Below, piece after piece: positions 1 to 5,086 of a DNA stretch of 12,484 nt. The translations under genes and the position numbers were made by a program. The stretch comes from an uncultured Bacteroidia bacterium. GTDB lineage: Bacteria > Bacteroidota > Bacteroidia > Bacteroidales > Prolixibacteraceae. The notes under the pieces were generated by a model that was not told where the DNA came from, ran no database searches, and saw only the letters and a list, made by a program, of their open reading frames with translations. The DNA lies in NCBI GenBank assembly GCA_903859795.1, contig CAIOOC010000171.1, forward strand, positions 1 to 12,484. Reading direction: 5' to 3'. The stretch's first letter is position 1. The number at the start of each line of letters is the position of its first letter.

Positions 1-77
1 ACCCAGCCGGTAAATAATAAAAATATCGGGAATAAAAGTAATGTCTTCAATAAGTTTGTCTTGAGGGCTAAAATCAT
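1..77 (-). CDS. N-terminal fragment of a putative secreted or membrane protein
   Basis: A minus-strand ATG at 77-75 opens a frame that stays open to the window edge (25 codons). Its A overlaps the yggS stop as ATGA, a common sign of translational coupling. The visible residues are a short stretch with two lysines, then a strongly hydrophobic run (LLLFPIFLLFTGW), as in a signal peptide or a first membrane helix. The region after the hydrophobic run is cut off, so a lipobox cannot be judged: the last readable residues are T-G-W where a lipoprotein would have a cysteine. The family cannot be named. The fragment is short and AT-rich, so a chance open frame is possible; the ATGA junction and the signal-like composition are the support. 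Confidence 0.5.
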   Translation of the reverse strand, partial: MILALKTNLLKTLLLFPIFLLFTGW

Positions 78-757
78 GATTCGGGCTTTAAATAACAACG
101 CTCGCCAAAAATAGTACTGCCAATCCTGACCAGAGTACTTCCGTTGGCAACAGCGAGCTGGTAATCATCAGACATTCCCATTGAAATCTCACGAAAATTA
201 TCATTTCCGGCAAAAAAAGTTGTTTTCACTTTTTGGAACAATTTGTAAAGGATCGAGAATTCCAGGTTGACCTGCGCAGAATCCTCAGTAAAGGTAGCCA
301 TTCCCATAACCCCGGAAATAATCACATGGTCAAGTTCGGCTAAATCAGCTTGCGAAAATAACTGATCTGCATCTTCAGGTGAAAATCCAAATTTGCTCTC
401 TTCCCTGGCAATGTGAAACTGAAGCAGACAAGGGATCCTTCTTCCGGCCCGTCTTCCCTCTTCGTTGATGGTTTTAAGAATTTTGATACTGTCAACCGAA
501 TGAATCATCGCAACAAAAGGGGCAATAAACTTCACCTTATTCGATTGCAGATGACCAATAAAATGCCATTCGATATCTTTAGGCAGTGATTCCCATTTCC
601 GGACTAATTCCTGTACTTTATTTTCTCCGAAAAGGCGCTGCCCCTCCGTATAAGCTTCCATAATCTCTTCGTCATTCCGGGTCTTCGATACAGCAACAAG
701 CTGAACACCAGCGGGCAATGTTGAATGAATTTTATTTAAATTTTCTACAATTGACAT
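74..757 (-). CDS. yggS: YggS/PLPBP family pyridoxal phosphate homeostasis protein
   Basis: Complete 227-residue protein of the YggS/PROSC family, a cytosolic single-domain alanine-racemase-like barrel that binds pyridoxal 5'-phosphate and buffers vitamin B6 and amino-acid pools without a known catalytic turnover. Visible family motifs in order are VAVSKTR near residue 21-27 (the lysine forms the Schiff base with PLP), FGENKVQEL, WHFIGHLQSNK, IHSVDS, GVMGMATFTED, SMGMSDDYQLA and the C-terminal phosphate-binding VRIGSTIFGER. The length is normal for the family. The ATG at 757-755 places the first motif at the expected distance. A -7-like TACCTTTG lies just upstream on the minus strand. The downstream gene begins on the stop codon, so the two are probably cotranscribed. 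The assignment is secure; the precise physiological role in this organism is inferred from the family. Confidence 0.96.
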   Translation of the reverse strand: MSIVENLNKIHSTLPAGVQLVAVSKTRNDEEIMEAYTEGQRLFGENKVQELVRKWESLPKDIEWHFIGHLQSNKVKFIAPFVAMIHSVDSIKILKTINEEGRRAGRRIPCLLQFHIAREESKFGFSPEDADQLFSQADLAELDHVIISGVMGMATFTEDSAQVNLEFSILYKLFQKVKTTFFAGNDNFREISMGMSDDYQLAVANGSTLVRIGSTIFGERCYLKPES

Positions 758-774
758 TCTGCTGAAATTTCATT

Positions 775-782
775 CAAAGGTA
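775..782 (-). promoter_or_regulatory. Possible Bacteroidota-type -7 element for yggS
   Basis: Read on the minus strand, TACCTTTG matches the Bacteroidota -7 consensus TAnnTTTG at every fixed base. It ends 17 bases before the yggS ATG, which would give a leader of only about a dozen bases. No TTTG (-33) element is seen 19-21 bases further upstream, so this is a half-supported call. Confidence 0.3.
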
Positions 783-934
783 TATAAAAGTGACCAATTA
801 CAGCACCAGGAGAGATTTGATTTTTCGATGCGATAATTATCATCTTTCATTACAAAAGGTAAAAAACCTTGCATAGTTGTGATTGACCAGACAAATAACA
901 GAATTAATCCGGAGAAGGTGGATAATGTTAGTGA

Positions 935-1091
935 CCCCCAATGGCAATTGGGGGCTAATGAGCTTCGTATGCCCCACAACCCGAGGCGGGTTGAATATTG
1001 GTAATTCAACCCTCTACGGGTTTATCTTCATTCGGTCTCAGCAACCCCTGGCAAAACGCCGGGGGTCAATAACAATAAACTCCTGCGGAGT
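935..1091. repeat. Series of five consecutive short hairpins
   Basis: Five inverted repeats follow one another. (1) CCCCCAAT 935-942 pairs with 947-954, loop GGCA. (2) CAACCCG 977-983 pairs with 987-993, loop AGG. (3) AACCC 1008-1012 pairs with 1018-1022, loop TCTAC. (4) ACCCCTGGC 1044-1052 pairs with 1058-1066 with one G-T pair, loop AAAAC. (5) ACTCC 1079-1083 pairs with 1087-1091, loop TGC. In addition GGGTTGAAT 988-996 can pair perfectly with ATTCAACCC 1004-1012, which excludes hairpins 2 and 3. Several share an AACCC/GGGTT-like arm, so they look like degenerate copies of one palindromic intergenic element. It could be a mobile-element remnant or a structured leader; the sequence alone does not decide. 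Confidence 0.7.
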
Positions 1092-1223
1092 ATTAAAGCT
1101 TGCTTTCAGGTAGTCTCCAGGGTTTATCTGAATGCATTAACCTTTGGTTCATTTTTAAAATCTCCATCCAATTTTTTTTATCTTTACCGCCTGTTAAAGC
1201 TGGTTTGAATCTTAAATATTCTG

Positions 1224-1889
1224 ATGAGAAAATACCTTATACTATTGCTTGTAACCGGATGCTCAATAATGACATTCGGACAACAAAACGACTTTAAAAC
1301 AGAGCTTTACATGGGCGTTTCGGGGGGTGCGTCTTTTACTAAGGTAAGGTTTTATCCCAATATTGCAGAATCCTTTCTACAGGGATATACCGGAGGAGTG
1401 ATGTTCAGATTAATTTCCGAACCTCATATTGGGTTCCAGGCAGAGGTCAATTATACCCAAAAAGGATGGAAAGAAGATTCGGTAGGATATCAGCGACGTA
1501 TAACTTATGTGACTATCCCGATTATGACCCATATAAACATTGGCAAAAAGGCAGTCAGATTCATCCTGAATCTCGGTCCCGAAGTTGCATTTAAAATATC
1601 TGAGAAAGAGAAGTTTAAAGACCCCGCTACGAGTCAACCCGACAATGTGAACTATCAGGAATTCTTTGGAAAACCAACCGACAACTCGATGGATTTGCTC
1701 TTTACAGTTGGGTTCGGAATGGAGTACCATCTGAAGGGAGGAGCAGCATTATCTCTTGAAGGACGCGGATTCTACAGTCTGCCAAACCTTTTTGACAAAA
1801 ACAAGTATATATATAATATCTCTCAGGGTAATGGAATCCAGGTAAAACTTGCCTATTTCTTTCAGATTAATCATAAAAAGAAAAAATAA
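1224..1889 (+). CDS. PorT-family outer-membrane beta-barrel protein
   Basis: A 221-residue protein with a Sec signal peptide (MRKYLILLLVTGCSIMTFGQ, cleavage probably near residue 19-20). The mature part has alternating amphipathic strands typical of the Bacteroidota outer-membrane barrel domain (OMP_b-brl_2/PorT type). Recognisable pieces are the GVSGGASFTKVRF opening strand, the LQGYTGGVMFRL strand, HIGFQAEVNYTQKGW, and the closing FTVGFGMEYHLKGGAALSLEGR and IQVKLAYFFQI strands. The chain ends after a lysine-rich tail. A small eight-strand-like barrel in the outer membrane is expected; no specific substrate can be assigned. It is transcribed away from yggS and separated from the next gene by a repeat-bearing gap, so it is probably a single-gene unit. 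The ATG at 1224 is chosen because it directly precedes the signal peptide. Confidence 0.88.
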   Translation: MRKYLILLLVTGCSIMTFGQQNDFKTELYMGVSGGASFTKVRFYPNIAESFLQGYTGGVMFRLISEPHIGFQAEVNYTQKGWKEDSVGYQRRITYVTIPIMTHINIGKKAVRFILNLGPEVAFKISEKEKFKDPATSQPDNVNYQEFFGKPTDNSMDLLFTVGFGMEYHLKGGAALSLEGRGFYSLPNLFDKNKYIYNISQGNGIQVKLAYFFQINHKKKK

Positions 1890-1912
1890 TCCGACAATAA
1901 GGAAATTCGACG

Positions 1913-1950
1913 ATTCGGCAATGGAACAATTTGAAAATTCGGCAATTTGA
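1913..1950. repeat. Short direct repeats in intergenic gap
   Basis: ATTCGGCAAT occurs at 1913-1922 and again at 1937-1946, and CAATTTGA occurs at 1927-1934 and 1943-1950. The interleaved copies give a 24-base and a 16-base period. The repeat lies just after the barrel gene and looks like a degenerate intergenic repeat unit rather than a regulatory site. Confidence 0.5.
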
Positions 1951-2020
1951 CAATGAATTGTATGCCAACAAGTCTCCAAATCACCAATTCGGATACTACG
2001 GAAACCAAACATCCAGTGAA

Positions 2021-2068
2021 TGTCTTTGGTGCTTTTTGGGAGTCTTGGTGTTTTGGTGGCAAAAAAGT
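2021..2068. repeat. Degenerate TTTGGTG-rich intergenic repeat
   Basis: Three spaced copies of a (T/C)TTGGTG core occur (TCTTTGGTG, TCTTGGTG, TTTTGGTGGC) followed by an A-run. The style is close to the ACTTTGTG-rich repeats found later around rfbF, rfbG and the antitoxin gene, suggesting a related but decayed family. No perfect dyad is visible here. Confidence 0.35.
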
Positions 2069-2146
2069 CATTAATTTACCTATTTTTATCCTCCAAAGAC
2101 AGTTGCAAAATATTAAATAATCGACTTTAGAACAGATCGAATCTCA

Positions 2147-3295
2147 ATGCCGGCAATTCCCCATATCAAGAAGAAAATCGGAAACTCTTATTTTGTCTGG
2201 TTTCAAAACTCCAATTCTTTTGTTCAACTCGAAGAACCTGCCTGGTATGTCTTCCAAAAAACAACACATCGTTCCAAACCGGATACAATAGCCCGACAAT
2301 TTGCCATACGTTACGATATAACGCCTGAAAAGAGCCTTTCATTCGTCAGGGAGATTCATACTGAAATAGAGAAATTAAATCTGCCTTTCCCTGCTCAAAA
2401 CGAGAGTAATCAGATTCCGGATAATTTAAAAGGATACCAATTCAATTCCTACTCCAATCATCATTACCTTTTGGGTGACAAATTGATTGCATTTGCCTGC
2501 GAAACAAGGAATTTCGACTATTACATACACCCGTTGATCAGTCATCTGGAAGTGGATGCATCTGAAAAACAAATGCCACTTTTTGAATTATTTGACTTTG
2601 AAGGACACATCGTATTTCGTTTCGATGGCGAGGTCAAAGGAGTGTGGGGATACGACGAAACCCATCTTGTAAAAGGGAAGATATTTTCGGTTCTGATAAA
2701 CGTAATGCATAACAAAACAGATGCCGACTGGCTGATGACTGTCCATGCCTCTGCTCTTACCAACAGGGAAAAGACTATTCTCTTTTCTGCTCCGCCGGGA
2801 CACGGAAAAACAACGATTGCCGCCCTGCTCCGTTCGCGGGGCTTTGATTTAGTCTCGGATGATTTTGTCCCGATCGACAGGAATAACTTTTGCGGATATC
2901 CGTTTCCGATTGCCATGTCTGTAAAGGAAGGATCAATGGATGTGCTCATACCACATTTTCCAACCCTCGAGCATAAATCGCTGAGTTATATTTCGCCCGA
3001 GAAGAGTGTGAGATATCTGCCATGGAATCAGGATTTTGAAATTTCCAAAGCAATATTTCCTGTCAGGGAATTTGTTTTTATCGAATATAATAATTCGGTT
3101 GATTTCGTGTGGGAGAAACTGGATACGGGCAAGGGTATTCAGCTGCTGCTTGATCAGGCATGGGTCGTCCCATTGCCTGGTAATGCCGGGATACTGCTTG
3201 AACAGCTCCCGCAAATCGCATTTTATAAGCTTACCTATTCAAATAATGAAAAGGCTCTTGATGCAATAACCGATCTGTTTGGCCATGAGCAATAA
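2147..3295 (+). CDS. HprK-like P-loop kinase with N-terminal PqqD/RRE-like domain
   Basis: A 382-residue protein with two parts. Residues about 13-78 read like a PqqD-type winged-helix domain (a recognition element for ribosomally made peptides): a WFQNSNSFVQLEEPAWYVF hairpin and helix, then DTIARQFAIRYDITPEKSL and a closing helix. The C-terminal part is the HPr-kinase/PEPCK-like P-loop fold: H200 in VHASAL, Walker A APPGHGKTT at 215-223 (K221) and SDDFVP at 237-242, whose acidic pair D238-D239 suits metal and phosphate handling. Relatives include HprK-related kinases of exosortase loci and the kinase that phosphorylates some lasso peptides. True HPr kinase is unlikely because the N-terminal domain differs. 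The downstream nucleotidyltransferase overlaps its stop codon, so the two probably act together. The substrate is unknown; a peptide or glycan acceptor is inference. Confidence 0.75.
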   Translation: MPAIPHIKKKIGNSYFVWFQNSNSFVQLEEPAWYVFQKTTHRSKPDTIARQFAIRYDITPEKSLSFVREIHTEIEKLNLPFPAQNESNQIPDNLKGYQFNSYSNHHYLLGDKLIAFACETRNFDYYIHPLISHLEVDASEKQMPLFELFDFEGHIVFRFDGEVKGVWGYDETHLVKGKIFSVLINVMHNKTDADWLMTVHASALTNREKTILFSAPPGHGKTTIAALLRSRGFDLVSDDFVPIDRNNFCGYPFPIAMSVKEGSMDVLIPHFPTLEHKSLSYISPEKSVRYLPWNQDFEISKAIFPVREFVFIEYNNSVDFVWEKLDTGKGIQLLLDQAWVVPLPGNAGILLEQLPQIAFYKLTYSNNEKALDAITDLFGHEQ

Positions 3296-4406
3296 AGATT
3301 TATTCTATTTCGCGGCCAGATGTCTGATGCTCGATGACCATCCTGAATTCAGACAGGAGATCATCGGCAAAATCTCGGCTGATACCATCAACTGGCCAAT
3401 ATTTGTCTCGTTATGCAGCACTCATCTGATATTGCCTGTAATCTACCTGAAATTCGAAAAACATAAGATTCTCGGGCTATTGGATAAGGAACTTGCAGAC
3501 TTTTTAAAGGAGATCTATAATCTTAACGTGTCAAGAAACAACCGGATCCTGGAGCAGATCAAAGAGGTTACAGCACTTCTGAACAAAAGCGACATTCACC
3601 CGATATTTTTAAAGGGGGCCGGAAATCTTCTGGATGGCCTCTACTCGGATATCGGCGAACGGATATTAGGAGATATTGATTTCCTTGTTCTGGAAAATGA
3701 ATATCTTCCTGCTGCCAAAATACTTGAAGAAAATGGGTATTCAATTCCTGAAGATACCCCGAAATATTTTATTTTTGAGTATCTGGTGCATTACCCAAGA
3801 CTTTCAAATCCAGGTTTTCCCGCCGATCTGGAAGTTCATCGCTTGCTGAATAAAGTCAGACTAAGGTGGTTTAATGCCGGAACCATTCAGAACGGAATAA
3901 AGCCGGTTAAAACGCCAAAAGGATGTTTTGTCCTCTCAGATCATGACAAGGTCATTCTAAATTTTGTCCATAGCCAGTTGAATAACCGAGGCCATTCTTT
4001 TGGGATTATTTCACTGAGAGATCTTTATGATTTATACCTGCTCTCAAAAAGAAAACCATTGGCAGAAGTCATCCCTCATATTAAATGTAAGGGAAAGGCC
4101 ATTGCGTATTTTGCCTTTGCCCGTGAAGCCACGGGTCTTGACGAGAAATTCTTTTGCGGCACTAACCTATCCGGCAGGCTTCTTACGCTGAAGCATGATC
4201 TCAGTTACAGTTCTCCCCTATTTTATCATACTCATCGGACTATCCGGTTTATTTTGCACAAGATATTCGAAGTGTACCTGGTCTATATAGTTCAGACGAT
4301 CTATTCGCGCGAAATGCGTCGAACAGTGTTCTTAAAAGTAACAGATCCTCAATGGTATCGTCTTTTTCCTAAAAATTACTCCGATTTCTTTACACCAAAG
4401 AGTTAA
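3285..4406 (+). CDS. Family-5 nucleotidyltransferase (NTP_transf_5-like)
   Basis: A 373-residue protein from the ATG at 3285; a TTG two codons upstream is a less likely start. The start lies inside the kinase gene, overlapping by 11 bases, which indicates cotranslation. The core of the nucleotidyltransferase fold is visible: LKGAGN at residues 109-114, then GERILGDIDFLV with the metal-binding pair D130-x-D132, then VLENEYLPAAKILEENGY. A helical N-terminal region precedes it. The C-terminal half contains HRLLNKVRLRW and a histidine/aspartate-rich SDHDKVILNFVHSQ helix, as in uncharacterised Bacteroidota members. Known relatives sit beside HprK-like kinases in lasso-peptide and exosortase clusters. 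The catalytic residues appear intact, so transfer of a nucleotide to an acceptor is likely; the acceptor is not known. Confidence 0.8.
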   Translation: MSNKDLFYFAARCLMLDDHPEFRQEIIGKISADTINWPIFVSLCSTHLILPVIYLKFEKHKILGLLDKELADFLKEIYNLNVSRNNRILEQIKEVTALLNKSDIHPIFLKGAGNLLDGLYSDIGERILGDIDFLVLENEYLPAAKILEENGYSIPEDTPKYFIFEYLVHYPRLSNPGFPADLEVHRLLNKVRLRWFNAGTIQNGIKPVKTPKGCFVLSDHDKVILNFVHSQLNNRGHSFGIISLRDLYDLYLLSKRKPLAEVIPHIKCKGKAIAYFAFAREATGLDEKFFCGTNLSGRLLTLKHDLSYSSPLFYHTHRTIRFILHKIFEVYLVYIVQTIYSREMRRTVFLKVTDPQWYRLFPKNYSDFFTPKS

Positions 4407-4891
4407 GAAGGCAACTCTCCTAAAGAGATAATAATGTAAATTGGGCACTTATCATAAAATCAAGTACATCTATCTGAATTTTGACGACATCTGTCAAATA
4501 TTCCTTAATAAAAACCGGGATTTCAAACAGCTGTCCTACATATTCCGTATTATTACATAAACTTTAGTCCCTATTTTTAACATTAAATGTTCCAGGTGAA
4601 GTAAGAAACTGTTTAAATTTGTTTTTCTCAGTCCGGTTAAGTTTTAAATATGGCACTAACTTCATTAACAGAATTTTAGTGGATTAATTTCTCAACAGTT
4701 AAACAATTGTCATGTAAAACAAGTTTATCTGTATAGTCCCTGATTCTTGAGATTACGAATTCCTTCAGAAGTTACAGGATGTGACTGAGAGGGCGAAGCT
4801 GTGAAAAATTCAATTATTATCATCATAAGACCATTTTAAAGCTTTCCTGCAATACTTACCTGAAACATATTAAATGGTCGAATGATCCAGG

Positions 4892-4927
4892 GCAAACTGG
4901 TATAATCCATTGTTTATGCCGGTTTGC
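4892..4927. promoter_or_regulatory. Inverted repeat overlapping a predicted -33 element
   Basis: GCAAACTGG at 4892-4900 pairs with CCGGTTTGC at 4919-4927 (nine pairs, one of them G-T, 18-base gap). The right arm contains the TTTG that forms the proposed -33 element. It could be an operator or, less likely given its weak GC content and lack of a T-run, a terminator. Confidence 0.3.
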
Positions 4928-4953
4928 TCATTAATAATTATTGCATACTTTTA
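4923..4953 (+). promoter_or_regulatory. Candidate Bacteroidota promoter for the export operon
   Basis: TTTG at 4923-4926 is followed after exactly 19 bases by TACTTTTA at 4946-4953, seven of eight matches to TAnnTTTG counting the fixed positions loosely. Spacing and order match the Bacteroidota housekeeping sigma consensus. Transcription would begin near 4960 and give a leader of about 110 bases before the exporter ATG at 5073. Confidence 0.45.
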
Positions 4954-4984
4954 TTTCCTGAAAATGACTACCTGAAAATTTATC

Positions 4985-5086
4985 ATGAAACAAGCATGTT
5001 GGCTAAACACAATCACGGATAAAACCTCAAATGCGAGTTCCATCCAACCACTAAAAAACAAATTATTTACGGATGAAAATTTGTAA
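4985..5086 (+). CDS. Possible 33-residue leader ORF overlapping the exporter start
   Basis: The frame opens with ATG at 4985 and ends with TAA at 5084-5086, fourteen bases inside the exporter gene and in a different frame. The product would begin MKQACWLNTITDK and end KLFTDENL; it is polar and matches no family I know. It begins about 25 bases after the predicted transcription start, so it could be a coupled leader peptide. There is no clear ribosome-binding site and the length is compatible with chance. Confidence 0.2.
   Translation: MKQACWLNTITDKTSNASSIQPLKNKLFTDENL

Larger units (their letters stand above)
758..1223. other. Non-coding gap between divergent yggS and the barrel gene
   Basis: This 466-base divergent gap has no convincing gene. 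Short open frames here run through the hairpin series and lack family resemblance. The yggS-proximal part is AT-rich. The middle (935-1091) is a dense series of palindromes annotated separately. The part next to the barrel gene contains TATCTTTA at 1179-1186, seven of eight matches to the Bacteroidota -7 consensus, but no TTTG at the usual 19-21 base spacing, so it is only a weak promoter candidate. Confidence 0.6.
4407..5072. other. Long non-coding gap ahead of the polysaccharide export gene
   Basis: This 666-base AT-rich stretch has no recognisable gene, tRNA or insertion sequence. It holds a weak distant inverted repeat (GACCATTT 4829-4836 with AAATGGTC 4872-4879) and a stronger dyad at 4892-4927. 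A promoter-like pair lies at 4923-4953, and a 33-codon open frame (4985-5086) overlaps the start of the exporter gene. The length suggests that the polysaccharide locus has its own regulated promoter and leader rather than being transcribed from the kinase pair. Confidence 0.55.

Noticed and set aside
883..1113. A 76-codon open frame on the plus strand in the divergent gap
   Set aside because: It runs through the hairpin series, has no family resemblance, and its composition is dictated by the palindromes.
1953..2120. Lasso-peptide precursor call for the 55-codon frame
   Set aside because: There is no leader YxxP-type motif, no glycine followed by an acidic residue at position 7-9 of a core, and no cyclase or protease gene; kept only as a low-interest finding.
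2542..2949. Long open frame opposite the kinase gene
   Set aside because: It is antisense to a clearly coding region with intact motifs and has no recognisable domain of its own.
3279..3284. TTG start giving a two-residue longer nucleotidyltransferase
   Set aside because: The ATG at 3285 is a better start, and nothing favours the upstream TTG.
2147..3295. Genuine HPr kinase/phosphorylase (HprK)
   Set aside because: The Walker A and acidic pair fit the fold, but the N-terminal half is PqqD-like rather than the HprK N-terminal domain, and no HPr gene is nearby.
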